The notes beneath the pieces are model-generated. The model did not search any database. It worked only from the letters and a program-made list of their open reading frames with translations, and was not told where the DNA came from. The translations under genes were made by a program, and so were the position numbers. Shown in pieces: positions 23,494 to 32,043 of a stretch of 64,000 nt of DNA (position 1 is its first letter; each line of letters begins with the position of its first letter). Source of the stretch: Streptosporangium album. GTDB taxonomy: Bacteria; Actinomycetota; Actinomycetes; Streptosporangiales; Streptosporangiaceae. The stretch is from assembly GCF_014203795.1 (NCBI RefSeq), contig NZ_JACHJU010000003.1, forward strand, positions 744,001 through 808,000, written 5' to 3'.

Positions 23494-24567
23494 ATGTTCG
23501 GAATCATTCGCCCCTGCCGTGACCACTCCTGCCCGTCGTTGCACCGGGCCTGGATGGCACACCTGTGCGGGCTGTGCCTGACTCTGCGCGACGGGCAGGG
23601 CCAGGGGGCGCGGCTGGCCACCAACTACGACGGGCTGATCATCTCGGTGCTGGCCGAGGCGCAGAGCCCGTCCACCTCCCCGCACCGGACCGCCGGCCCC
23701 TGCGCGCTGCGCGGGTTCAGGTCGGCGGACGTGGTGGACGCGCGGGCCGAGGGAGTACAGCTGGCCGCCACGGTCTCGCTGGTCCTCGCCGCGGGAAAGC
23801 TGCGCGACCACGTGGCCGACGGCGACTCGGCTCCCGGCACCGGCCTGGCCTGCCGGGGGCTGGCGGCCCGCTGGGAGGCGGCCGGAGCACGGATGGGCAC
23901 CTCGGTCGGCTTCGACACGGCCGTGCTGGCCTCGACGGCCGAGCGCCAGCTCGAACGGGAGGGCACGCGAGGGATCACCCTGCTGGAGCTGACGGTCCCC
24001 ACCGAGGAGGCGGTCGCCGCCGCGTTCACGCACACCGCGCTGCTGGCCGGCAGACCCGGCAACGCCGTGCCGCTGGCGGAGGCGGGCCGGTTCTTCGGCC
24101 GGATCGCCCACCTGCTGGACGCCGTGGAGGACCAGGCCGAGGACACCGCGCGCGGCGCCTTCAACCCGCTGACCGCCACCGGCACCACCCGGCAGGAGGC
24201 ACGGCGGCTCTGCGACGACGCCGCGCACGGCCTGGAACTGGCCCTGCGCGAGCTGGACCTGACCGAGCGGCACCTGGTGGATGTGCTGCTCGGCACCGAG
24301 GTCCGCCGGGCCGTCGACCGGACGTTCGCCCACTCCGGCAAGCAGCCCGGGGTCGTCGGCACGGCGGCGGCCGGGATGGCGACCCTGCTCACCTGCGGGA
24401 TGTGGCGGCCGGAGTGGAGCAGCAAGAGCGGGCAGCCGGGCGAGGACCGCTGCTACCTGCGCGGCTGCGAGTGCTGCAGTGGATGCGACGGCTGCTGCGA
24501 CTGCTGCAGCTGCTGTGAGGGGTGCAGCTGCAGCGAAGGGTGCGACTGCGGCTGTGACTGCGGTTGA
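23494..24567 (+). CDS. DUF5685 family protein with metallothionein-like tail
   Basis: A 357-residue protein. The start MFGIIRPCRDHSC and AHLCGLCLTLRDGQGQGARLATNYDGLIISVLAEAQ are the DUF5685 signature with conserved Cys. The middle is an alpha-helical body. The last 38 residues hold 17 cysteines in CC and CxC patterns (for example CECCSGCDGCCDCCSCCEGC), separated by Gly, Ser, Asp and Glu, like a metallothionein domain able to bind several soft metal ions. No signal peptide is present. The role of the family is unknown; metal buffering or cluster carriage is an inference from the tail. Confidence 0.8.
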   Translation: MFGIIRPCRDHSCPSLHRAWMAHLCGLCLTLRDGQGQGARLATNYDGLIISVLAEAQSPSTSPHRTAGPCALRGFRSADVVDARAEGVQLAATVSLVLAAGKLRDHVADGDSAPGTGLACRGLAARWEAAGARMGTSVGFDTAVLASTAERQLEREGTRGITLLELTVPTEEAVAAAFTHTALLAGRPGNAVPLAEAGRFFGRIAHLLDAVEDQAEDTARGAFNPLTATGTTRQEARRLCDDAAHGLELALRELDLTERHLVDVLLGTEVRRAVDRTFAHSGKQPGVVGTAAAGMATLLTCGMWRPEWSSKSGQPGEDRCYLRGCECCSGCDGCCDCCSCCEGCSCSEGCDCGCDCG

Positions 24568-24633
24568 CTTCCTCCCTACGGCTACGGCCCGGGGTCTCCA
24601 CGCTCAAGGAGATTCGATGAGAAGAGGTCTCGG

Positions 24634-26205
24634 ATGCGGCTGACACGGTCGTTCCGGCGACTGAGCCCGGCGGAACGGCGGGTCTGGGACGCCTACCCGA
24701 CCGGCGCCTGGGTGGACCTGCGCACCGGGGACAGGGTCTCCGACGACCCGGTGAACGGTCCGGAGTGGGGGCCGGAACGGACGGTCCGGGCGGAGGTCAT
24801 CGCGGCGCTGCTCCTGGGCGCGCGTGAGCCCGAGCCCGGTAAGACCGCAGGACTGAGGCTGGCGGGCGCCCACGTGGCGGGGGAGCTGAACCTGTCCGAC
24901 GCCGTCCTCACCGGCAAGCTCCACATGCTCAACTGCCACCTCCCCGAGGTCGTCTCCCTCACCGACACCACCACGGCCGGTGTGCGGTTCCGGGGCTGCG
25001 AGATGGAGCGGGTCCGGGCGGCCAGGTGCACCGTCAACGGCCTGCTGGAGTTCGACGGCTCCACGGTCCGCAGCGGGATCCGGCTGGACAACGCGCACGT
25101 GACGGGTCAGTTCCGGCTCTCCAGGGCGCAACTGTACGCACCCGGTGAACAGGCCAGGGCGAGCGAGAGCTGGATGGAGGACGCCCGGCAGCCCTTCACC
25201 GCGGCGGAGATGCGGGAGCGGGGTCTCGGCCAGGGCCAGTGGGCGGTGTGGGCGGGCGGGCTGACCGTGGACGGCGGGGCGTTCCTGCGGGACATGCACG
25301 TCACCGGCGGGCTCAGGCTGATCGGGGCGAAGTTCCACGGCGGGATCTACCTGCAGAGGTCGGTCATCACGGCGACCGGCTCGCACGCCGTACAGGCCGA
25401 CTTCATGGAGGCCAGCACCGCGGAGTTCAGCGCGGGGTTCACCGCGACGGGCACGATCCGGATGCGTGGCGCGCGCGTCAACGGCGTGCTCTCCTTCAGC
25501 GAGGCCACGCTGGAGGCTCCCGGCCGGATGCTCCACCTGAGCCACGCGCAGGTGGAGGAGCTGATCTGGCTGCCGACCTCCGTCAAGGGAGGGGTGAACC
25601 TCGGTTACTCCCGGATCGGCGTCCTGTTCGACGGCCCGGCGGCCTATCCGGGCGAGGTCCGCCTCAACGGGCTGGTCTACGAGGCGCTGCGCGCCCAGTG
25701 GACCGTGGCGGAGCGGCTGTCGTGGGTGGATCGCGACCGGGACGGCTACCGGCCCCAGCCGTATGAGCAGCTCGCCGCCTGGTTCCGCCGGATCGGGCAT
25801 GAGCCGGACGCCCGCCGGGTGCTGCTGGCCAAGCAGCGCCGGCGCCGCGGCACCCTCAGACCCACCGGCAAGGCCTGGGGCCGGCTGCTCGACCTGGTCG
25901 TCGGCTACGGCTACCGCCCCTGGCTGGCCGGGCTCTGGGCGGCGGTGCTGCTGACCGTGGGGACCGCCGTCTTCACCTTCCTGCCCCCGACGCAGATCGA
26001 CCCGGGCGAGGTGCGGAGCTTCCAGCCCTTCGTCTACACGCTGGACCTGCTCGTCCCGGTGAGCGTCTTCGAGCAACGGGGGGCGTGGGAGCCGGTCGGC
26101 TGGACCCAGGGACTGGCCTGGGCCCTGGTCGCCTCCGGCTGGATCCTGGCCACCGCCCTGATCGCGGGAGCCGCCCGGGTGCTGCGCCCCAGCGCGAGCG
26201 CCTAG
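24634..26205 (+). CDS. pentapeptide-repeat-like membrane protein
   Basis: A 523-residue protein. Residues about 70-340 form a pentapeptide-like right-handed beta helix (GLRLAGAHVAGELNLSDAVLTGKL, SGIRLDNAHVTGQFRLSRAQL, GGLRLIGAKFHGGIYLQRS). A charged helical stretch follows and then two membrane helices, about 428-451 (WLAGLWAAVLLTVGTAVFTFL) and 492-516. The family is often labelled membrane-associated oxidoreductase without proof. Start ATG 24634; a tiny frame at 24617-24643 (8 codons) with a better ribosome site overlaps it. Its TAG stop lies in the CTAG bordering the IS element. Confidence 0.7.
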   Translation: MRLTRSFRRLSPAERRVWDAYPTGAWVDLRTGDRVSDDPVNGPEWGPERTVRAEVIAALLLGAREPEPGKTAGLRLAGAHVAGELNLSDAVLTGKLHMLNCHLPEVVSLTDTTTAGVRFRGCEMERVRAARCTVNGLLEFDGSTVRSGIRLDNAHVTGQFRLSRAQLYAPGEQARASESWMEDARQPFTAAEMRERGLGQGQWAVWAGGLTVDGGAFLRDMHVTGGLRLIGAKFHGGIYLQRSVITATGSHAVQADFMEASTAEFSAGFTATGTIRMRGARVNGVLSFSEATLEAPGRMLHLSHAQVEELIWLPTSVKGGVNLGYSRIGVLFDGPAAYPGEVRLNGLVYEALRAQWTVAERLSWVDRDRDGYRPQPYEQLAAWFRRIGHEPDARRVLLAKQRRRRGTLRPTGKAWGRLLDLVVGYGYRPWLAGLWAAVLLTVGTAVFTFLPPTQIDPGEVRSFQPFVYTLDLLVPVSVFEQRGAWEPVGWTQGLAWALVASGWILATALIAGAARVLRPSASA

Positions 26206-27207
26206 ATGATTGAGTCCAAGGGCTTCGGTCACAGTTAGTGGTCGTAGGCGATCAGGGATCGCTTGATCGGTTGTCCAGTCTTGTCGTTGTGCCAGATTGC
26301 GGCGGTCAGTGCCAGGATCCGTGTCAGTACGCGGATGATGACGCCAGCAGGAGTACGGGCACCGTGTCGTTCCAGGTCGAGCTGGCCCTTGAAGGTCTGG
26401 TTGATCGACTCGATGGTCTGCCGCAACGGCTTGAACAAGCGTGCTCCGGCCCGCTCGGGCTCACCCTTGCGGGCTGGGCGCAGCAGCCTCAGGTCACGCT
26501 CGGTGAGGGCCTGCTCGAAGGCGCGGCCGTAGTAGTTCTTGTCCGCGATGATCGTCTGACCGGGACGGGCGGCCACCATCTCGGGTGCCGAATCCAGCAT
26601 CCCGAGCAGGGTCTCGCGCTCGTCGGCCTTGGCGCCGGTGAGCGCGAACGCCATCGGCAGCCCGCCCAGGGTGCACAACAGGTGCAGCCGCAATCCCCAG
26701 AAGTACCGCGAGTGGGACGCGCAGTAGCCGTACTGCGCCCACCCGGCCAGATCGCTGCGCTTGGCCGTCTCCCGGGATCGGCCGCACTCCACCGGCGTGG
26801 AGTCGACCAGCCACACGTCGTCGCTCCACAGCGAGGTGTCGGCGGCCAGCATCCTGATCATGTGCAGGACCAGGCCGGACGCTTTGCGTAGCCGCTTTCC
26901 GTACCCGGACTGCCCGGGCAGGTAAGGAAACATGTCCCTCAGTTCGGTGTGGGCATAGCGCACCCAGCGCCGCTCGGAGGTGAAGCCCAGCAGAGCCGAC
27001 ATCACCGCCAGTGTCACGAGTTCGGCGTCGCTGAGGGCGGGTGCGATCCCCGTTTTCGGCCGCCATGGCAGCAGGTCCGGCGATGCCTTCACCGCGTCGT
27101 CGATCTTGACATAGAGTGCGGTTGCGAGGGTGTTCAGTTCTGTCGTCACAAACGGATCTTGAACGCCCTCGCCCTATTTTCGCAGGCGATCCCTTGGACT
27201 CAATCGT
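26206..27207 (-). mobile_element. IS982-family insertion sequence, 1,002 bp
   Basis: The ends are A(T/C)GATTGAGTCCAAGGG at 26206-26222 and its inverse at 27191-27207, a 17-bp inverted repeat with one mismatch. CTAG stands directly outside both ends (26202-26205 and 27208-27211), a candidate 4-bp target duplication. An alternative reading is a 22-bp repeat starting at CCTAGA with no duplication. One intact transposase gene fills the element, so it may still move. Confidence 0.85.
26235..27149 (-). CDS. IS982-family transposase
   Basis: A 304-residue DDE transposase without interruption. LSDAELVTLAVMSALLGF and RDMFPYLPGQSGYGKRLRKA form the N-terminal region, VWLVDSTPVECGRSRETAKRSDLAGW holds the first Asp, TIIADKNYYGRAFE the second, and RQTIESINQTFKGQLDLERHGARTP the Glu. 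YCASHSRYFWGLRLHLLCT is typical of the actinobacterial IS982 group. The length is right for the family, and the gene lies between intact terminal repeats. Confidence 0.93.
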   Translation of the reverse strand: MTTELNTLATALYVKIDDAVKASPDLLPWRPKTGIAPALSDAELVTLAVMSALLGFTSERRWVRYAHTELRDMFPYLPGQSGYGKRLRKASGLVLHMIRMLAADTSLWSDDVWLVDSTPVECGRSRETAKRSDLAGWAQYGYCASHSRYFWGLRLHLLCTLGGLPMAFALTGAKADERETLLGMLDSAPEMVAARPGQTIIADKNYYGRAFEQALTERDLRLLRPARKGEPERAGARLFKPLRQTIESINQTFKGQLDLERHGARTPAGVIIRVLTRILALTAAIWHNDKTGQPIKRSLIAYDH

Positions 27208-27303
27208 CTAGGGCTCCCCCGGTCCGAACCGGGACAGCCGCTCGCTCTCCTGCACCACCCGGAAACGGGGCAGCGACTCGGAGTGCCCGGGGATCCGTTC
27301 CAT
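27208..27303 (-). CDS. 31-codon frame directly after nrdB, ending at IS boundary
   Basis: ATG 27303 lies two bases after the nrdB stop and opens a frame of 31 codons (MERIPGHSESLPRFRVVQES...), ending at the TAG in the CTAG beside the IS. In Streptomyces coelicolor a third gene, nrdS, follows nrdAB; whether this is a remnant of such a gene or a genuine microprotein cannot be told. If CTAG is the pre-insertion target, both this frame and the convergent pentapeptide gene would have shared it as their stops. Confidence 0.4.
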   Translation of the reverse strand: MERIPGHSESLPRFRVVQESERLSRFGPGEP

Positions 27304-27305
27304 AG

Positions 27306-28301
27306 TCAGAATGCCTCGTCGAAAGACACATTCCCCTCAACGGCTACCTGATAGGCAGAAACCCGTCGTTCGAAGAAATTGGCCAACTCCTGCACATCCT
27401 GCAACTCCATGAACGCGAACGGGTTGGCGGTGCCGTAGCGGACGGGGAACCGGAGCCGGGTCAGGCGCTGGTCGGCCACGTATTCCAGGTACTGCCGCAT
27501 CTGGTCCACGCCCATCCCGGACAGGCCGTCGCCGCACAGGTCGGCCGCGAAGGCGAGTTCCGCGTCCACCGCCTCCTCGATCATCTGGGTGACCTGCGCG
27601 CCGAGCGCGTCGTCGAACAGGTCCGGTTCCTCGGCCCGTACGGTGTCCACCACCTCGAAGGCGAACTCCATGTGCATGGACTCGTCACGGAAGACCCAGT
27701 TCGTCCCGGTGGCCAGGCCGCCCAGCAGCCCCTTGGAGCGGAACCAGTAGACGTAGGCGAAGGCGCCGTAGAAGAACAGCCCCTCGATGCACGCGGCGAA
27801 GCAGATCAGGTTGAGCAGGAACGCCCGCCGGTCGTCCCGCGACTCCAGCCGGTCCAGCCCGCCGAGCGAGTCGATCCACCGGAAGCAGAACTCGGCCTTG
27901 TCCCGGATCGAGGGGATGTGCTCGACGGCGGCGAAGGCCTTGACCCGCTCGTCGTGGTCGGGCAGGTAGGTGTCCAGCAGCGTCAGGTAGAACTGGACGT
28001 GCACCGCCTCCTCGAAGAGCTGCCTGCTGAGATACAGCCGCGCCTCGGGGGCGTTGAGGTGCTGGTAGAGGTTCAGAACCAGGTTGTTGGCCACGATCGA
28101 GTCGCCGGTCGCGAAGAACGCGACGAGGCGGTTGATCAGATGACGCTCCTGAGGCGTCATCCTGGCCAGGTCCGCCAGGTCGGAGGTGAGGTCCACCTCC
28201 TCGACGGTCCAGGTGTTGCGGATCGCGGCCCGGTAGCGCTCGTAGAACTCCGGGTAGCGCATGGGCCGCAGCGTGAGGTCCATGCCAGGGTCGAGCAACA
28301 T
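27306..28301 (-). CDS. nrdB: class Ia ribonucleotide reductase, beta subunit
   Basis: A 331-residue R2 protein that holds the diiron-tyrosyl radical for deoxyribonucleotide synthesis. Metal ligands are visible in GDSIVANN, EEAVHVQFY (Glu, His and, four residues on, the radical Tyr), CIEGLFFYG and FRDESMHMEF. It is the short actinobacterial NrdB type of about 330 residues. It follows nrdA after 25 bases and shares its transcript, hence the cobalamin riboswitch. The C-terminal FDEAF tail should contact NrdA. Confidence 0.95.
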   Translation of the reverse strand: MLLDPGMDLTLRPMRYPEFYERYRAAIRNTWTVEEVDLTSDLADLARMTPQERHLINRLVAFFATGDSIVANNLVLNLYQHLNAPEARLYLSRQLFEEAVHVQFYLTLLDTYLPDHDERVKAFAAVEHIPSIRDKAEFCFRWIDSLGGLDRLESRDDRRAFLLNLICFAACIEGLFFYGAFAYVYWFRSKGLLGGLATGTNWVFRDESMHMEFAFEVVDTVRAEEPDLFDDALGAQVTQMIEEAVDAELAFAADLCGDGLSGMGVDQMRQYLEYVADQRLTRLRFPVRYGTANPFAFMELQDVQELANFFERRVSAYQVAVEGNVSFDEAF

Positions 28302-28326
28302 CAGAGAGAGCCTTTCGAAGGAGTGC

Positions 28327-30534
28327 CTACTGGCAGGCGTCGCAGTACTCGGGGTTCTCCAGGGAGCACGCGACGGCCTCCGGATCGAGCACGGCGACGG
28401 GCGTGGCCTGGGCCACCGTGGTCTGCGCGATCCGGGTCGCCGGGCGTGAGCGCAGGTAGTAGGTCGTCTTGAGCCCGGACTTCCACGCGTAGGCGTACAT
28501 CGAGGACAGCTTGCCGATGGTCGGCGTGGCCATGAAGAGGTTCAGCGACTGCGACTGGTCGATGTACGGCGTGCGTGCCGCGGCCAGGTCGATCAGCGCC
28601 TTCTGCGGCAGCTCCCAGGCGGTCCGGTAGAGCGCCTTGAGATCCTCCGGCACGCCGGGGACGTCCTGGATCGAGCCGTCCGCCCGCTTGATCGCGTCCC
28701 GGATCTGCGGGGTCCACAGGGCCCGGGCCGAAAGGTCACGGACCAGGTAGCGGTTGACCTGGAGGAACTCCCCCGACAGGGTCTCGCGCTTGAAGATGTT
28801 GGAGACCTGGGGCTCGATGCACTCGTAGCAGCCCGCGATGGAGGCGATGGTGGCGGTGGGCGCGATCGCGATCATCAGCGAGTTGCGCAGGCCGGTCTCG
28901 GCGATCCTCTCCCTGAGCCGCTCCCACTCCGGCGACCGCCCGGCCCCGTAGTGGTCGGGGTGGAGCACGCCGCCGGCGGCCCGCGTCTCGTCGTAGGAGG
29001 GATGACGGCCCCGCTCGACGGCCAGGTCGGCGGACGTGGCATAGGCCGCCAGCGCGATCTCCTCGGAGATCCGGGTGGACAGCTCCAGCGCCCGCGGCGA
29101 GTCGAACGGCAGGCGCAGCGAGAAGAACACGTCGGCCAGGCCCATGACGCCCAGGCCGATCGGCCGCCACTTCCTGTTGGCGGTCTCGGCCTCGGGGGTC
29201 GGGTAGAAGCCCAGGTCGATGGTCCGGTCCAGGAACCGCACGGCGGTTCGGACGGTCCGGCGCAGCCGCGCCCAGTCGACGTCCTGGCCGTCCAGGTGGG
29301 CTGCGAGGTTGATCGAGCCGAGATTGCAGACGGCCGTCTCCGCGTCGCCGGTCACCTCGAGGATCTCGGTGCAGAGGTTGGACAGGTGGATGACGTTCTC
29401 GGGGCGGGCCGTCTGGTTGGAGGTCCGGTTGGCCGCGTCCTTGAAGGTCATCCAGCCGTTGCCGGTCTGGGCGAGGGTGCGCATCATCCGGCCGTACAGC
29501 GACCGGGCCGGGACCTGCCTGACGTAGCGGCCCTCGGCCTCGGCGGCCCGGTAGGCCTCCTCGAACGCGGCGCCGTACAGGTCGGTGAGCTGGGGGACCT
29601 CCTTGGGGTCGAACAGCGACCACACACCGTCTGCCTCCACCCGGCGCATGAACTCGTCGGGGACCCAGTTGGCCAGGTTCAGGTTGTGCGTGCGGCGGGC
29701 CTCCTCGCCGGTGTTGTCGCGCAGTTCGAGGAACTCCTCGATGTCGGCGTGCCAGGACTCCAGGTAGACGCAGGCCGCGCCCTTGCGGCGGCCGCCCTGG
29801 TTGACCGCGGCGACGCTCGCGTCCAGCGTGCGCAGCCACGGCACGATGCCGTTGGAGTGGCCGTTGGTGCCCTGGATCAACGAGCCCCGCGAACGTATCC
29901 GGGTCCAGGCGATGCCGATGCCCCCGGCGTACTTCGACAGCCGCGCGACCTGCCCGTAGCGCTCGTAGATCGCCTCCAGCTCGTCGCGGGGCGAGTCGAG
30001 CAGGAAGCAGGAGGACAGTTGGGGCCTGCGCGAGCCGGAGTTGAACAGGGTGGGTGAACTCGGCAGGTAGGACAGGGTGGCCATGAGCGCGTACAGCTCG
30101 GCGGCTTCCTCGACCGACTCGGACAGGCCGCAGGCCACCCGCAGGAAGAAGTGCTGCGGACGCTCCAGGACCCTGCGGGTCCGCGGGTGGCGCAGCAGGT
30201 AGCGGTCGTAGACCGTGCGCAGCCCGAAGTACTCGAACCGGCCGTCGGCGTCCGGTGCCACCAGCGCGTCCAGCGCCTCGGCGTGGGCGGCCACGAAGGC
30301 GGCCAGACCGTCCTGGACGAGTCCCGCCGCGTGCGTGGCGGCGATCGACTCGGAGAAGGTCCGCACGCCGTGCTCGGCCGCCTCGTCGGCGATCAGCTCC
30401 GTCAGCAGCCCGGCGGCGATCCTGGAGTTCTCCGGATCGGTGATCACCCGGGCGGCGGCCTCCTCGATGGCCAACCGGCGGGCAGCCGGGTCGTTACCGG
30501 TCTTCCCGGCGGCGCCGGCCAAAGTCTGTGTCAC
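28327..30534 (-). CDS. nrdA: class Ia ribonucleotide reductase, alpha subunit
   Basis: A 735-residue R1 catalytic subunit reducing ribonucleoside diphosphates. SSCFLLDS (first substrate Cys), NLCTEILEV (thiyl radical Cys), AVCNLGSINLA (second redox Cys), SLMIAIAPTATIASIAGCYECIEP and the C-terminal YCDACQ thiol pair are all present. The N-terminus shows no VxKRDG ATP-cone motif, so overall activity control by dATP is doubtful. Start GTG 30534 follows GAGGGG. In Streptomyces this enzyme is the oxygen-dependent backup to the B12-dependent class II enzyme and is shut down by cobalamin. Confidence 0.96.
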   Translation of the reverse strand: MTQTLAGAAGKTGNDPAARRLAIEEAAARVITDPENSRIAAGLLTELIADEAAEHGVRTFSESIAATHAAGLVQDGLAAFVAAHAEALDALVAPDADGRFEYFGLRTVYDRYLLRHPRTRRVLERPQHFFLRVACGLSESVEEAAELYALMATLSYLPSSPTLFNSGSRRPQLSSCFLLDSPRDELEAIYERYGQVARLSKYAGGIGIAWTRIRSRGSLIQGTNGHSNGIVPWLRTLDASVAAVNQGGRRKGAACVYLESWHADIEEFLELRDNTGEEARRTHNLNLANWVPDEFMRRVEADGVWSLFDPKEVPQLTDLYGAAFEEAYRAAEAEGRYVRQVPARSLYGRMMRTLAQTGNGWMTFKDAANRTSNQTARPENVIHLSNLCTEILEVTGDAETAVCNLGSINLAAHLDGQDVDWARLRRTVRTAVRFLDRTIDLGFYPTPEAETANRKWRPIGLGVMGLADVFFSLRLPFDSPRALELSTRISEEIALAAYATSADLAVERGRHPSYDETRAAGGVLHPDHYGAGRSPEWERLRERIAETGLRNSLMIAIAPTATIASIAGCYECIEPQVSNIFKRETLSGEFLQVNRYLVRDLSARALWTPQIRDAIKRADGSIQDVPGVPEDLKALYRTAWELPQKALIDLAAARTPYIDQSQSLNLFMATPTIGKLSSMYAYAWKSGLKTTYYLRSRPATRIAQTTVAQATPVAVLDPEAVACSLENPEYCDACQ

Positions 30535-30594
30535 GTGCTACCCCTCGCGCGCTCGAATTCCCCGTAGGGCTCCGCCGAAAAAGCGCACGCGTCA

Positions 30595-30622
30595 CAGAGC
30601 GGTTCCGGGCACGCAGAACCGC
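30595..30622 (-). promoter_or_regulatory. hairpin in the nrdA leader, possible expression platform
   Basis: Reading the minus strand, GCGGTTC and GAACCGC can pair (30599-30605 with 30616-30622), and a TTTTT run lies about 17-22 bases further on (30578-30582). It lies between the cobalamin aptamer and the nrdA start and could be the switchable terminator. Confidence 0.35.
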
Positions 30623-30723
30623 CTCATTCCGCGAGCCCTCCCTCGAGGCCCTGGACAGTTTCCATGATCGAGTTCGCCTCGTCCCGCACACGTCGGTGCG
30701 CGGCTCGGCGCTCTCTCCCATAT

Positions 30724-30900
30724 GTCACCGGCAGGTCTTCGGACTCACGGGCGCCTGACAGATGCCTACTGACCGTCGCTTCCCAGGCATGGCGTGCCCA
30801 GTGCTCCGTGACGGCGGTCGTTCCCGTTCACCGCTGCGGGGCAGTCCCGGATTCCCACCGGGTTCCCTCTTGCCTCGCCCTCGGGAGAGGGCGAACCAGC
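30724..30900 (-). ncRNA. cobalamin (AdoCbl) riboswitch
   Basis: The minus strand carries all landmarks of the cobalamin aptamer: GGGAACCCGGTGGGAATCCG then GGACTGCCCCGCAGCGGTGA (30828-30867), a middle CTGGGAAG segment, and the B12 box GAGTCCGAAGACCTGCCGG (30728-30746). It lies about 190 bases before nrdA. The same arrangement is known for the nrdABS operon of Streptomyces coelicolor, where cobalamin lowers class Ia reductase expression so that the B12-dependent class II enzyme is used. Confidence 0.93.
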
Positions 30901-30910
30901 AACGAGCAGG

Positions 30911-30938
30911 ATCCTACATGTAGGGGCGTCGGACGCAA
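30911..30938 (-). promoter_or_regulatory. candidate nrdAB promoter
   Basis: On the minus strand TTGCGT (30938-30933) and TAGGAT (30916-30911) are 16 bases apart, just upstream of the riboswitch. The elements lie inside the last codons of the upstream gene. Confidence 0.5.
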
Positions 30939-31936
30939 CTGCCCCAACAGCTTGTGGAGAAAGTGCTCAACAGGCCGAGTTCGTTGAGCACCTCGCGGGT
31001 ACGGCCCGTCTCCGTGACGAGCCACTGGCGGAAGTCGTCTCCGCTCAGGTAGACCCGGTTCCAGCCGTTGGCCACGCAGACGGCCCGCCAGCGGGAGGAG
31101 GCGTCGACGCGGTCACACAGAGCGACGGCCGCGTCCCTGTCCTCGGCGCTCATGCCCCGGGGCCCGAGGACGCCGCACCAGTCGGTGTACTCCAGGCGGA
31201 TGTCCAGCTCCATCAACGTCGGCGCGTCGATCCCGTCGATCCGCTCGGCGGAGGAGACCACCAGCGGCCGCAGGCGGCCCGCCGCGATCTCGGGCACGAA
31301 GGATCGGGCGGAGCCCAGCAGGGCGGCCACCCGGCCCTCGTGGAGCGCCTGTGCCGCCTCGATCCCGTTGGAGTAGCCGGCGTAGTCCAGCAGCCGGGTG
31401 TCCACCCCCAGGCACTTGCCGATCATGCCGTAGAGCACGTGGTCGGAGCCGCCCTCCATCCGGCCTCCCACCGTCAGCCCGGCGGGGTCGCGGCGGAGCG
31501 CCGCGGCGAAGTCCTCGAAGGCGCGCAGGTGTGAGCCGTCCGGGACGACCAGAGCCGCCCAGTCGCCGACGAGGCGGGCCAGGGGGGTGGTGGACTCCGC
31601 CACCGAGGCGGCGTTGGCGATCTCCGCTCCCGCCACCATGGGCATCCCGGTGAGGAGCAGCCTGCCCTCGCGCATGAACGGGCCCCGGGCGGCGGGGAAC
31701 GCGCCCAGGGCGGCGGCGCCCAGGCCGCCCGGGTAGTTGCTCACCTCGACCGTCCGTGCCATCTGATCGCCGGTCAGGACCATGGCCAGCGCGCGGGCGG
31801 CCCGGTCCCAGCCCTGCCCGCGCGCGGCGGGCGCGACCACGGTGAGCCGGCCCGCCGTGGGCATGCGGGAGCCGGGCCCGCAGCCGCCGGCGGCCATGAC
31901 TCCCAGGGCGAGCACGAGGAAGCGCCTGCGGTGCAT
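30914..31936 (-). CDS. TctC-type tripartite tricarboxylate transporter binding lipoprotein, orphan
   Basis: A 340-residue lipoprotein: MHRRRFLVLALGVMAAGGC gives a signal with lipobox Cys19. The body is the TctC/Bug fold (LTVVAPAARGQGWDRAARALAMVL, VEVSNYPGGLGAAALGAF, TVGGRMEGGSDHVLYGMIGKCLGVD, LLDYAGYSNGIEAAQALHEGRVAALLGS). Such proteins capture carboxylates outside the membrane for TctAB. No tctA or tctB is adjacent. The last 19 residues run past the usual family end and overlap the nrdAB promoter, perhaps after loss of an earlier stop. Confidence 0.85.
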   Translation of the reverse strand: MHRRRFLVLALGVMAAGGCGPGSRMPTAGRLTVVAPAARGQGWDRAARALAMVLTGDQMARTVEVSNYPGGLGAAALGAFPAARGPFMREGRLLLTGMPMVAGAEIANAASVAESTTPLARLVGDWAALVVPDGSHLRAFEDFAAALRRDPAGLTVGGRMEGGSDHVLYGMIGKCLGVDTRLLDYAGYSNGIEAAQALHEGRVAALLGSARSFVPEIAAGRLRPLVVSSAERIDGIDAPTLMELDIRLEYTDWCGVLGPRGMSAEDRDAAVALCDRVDASSRWRAVCVANGWNRVYLSGDDFRQWLVTETGRTREVLNELGLLSTFSTSCWGSCVRRPYM

Positions 31937-32043
31937 AAGCGCCCCCTCCCCACACCCCTCCAATACCCCAGGCTATCGACACATCACTTTCTGTCACAAA
32001 TTAGGGGTCTTATGGCCCTTGGGGGGATCGGCGGGGTCGAGAC

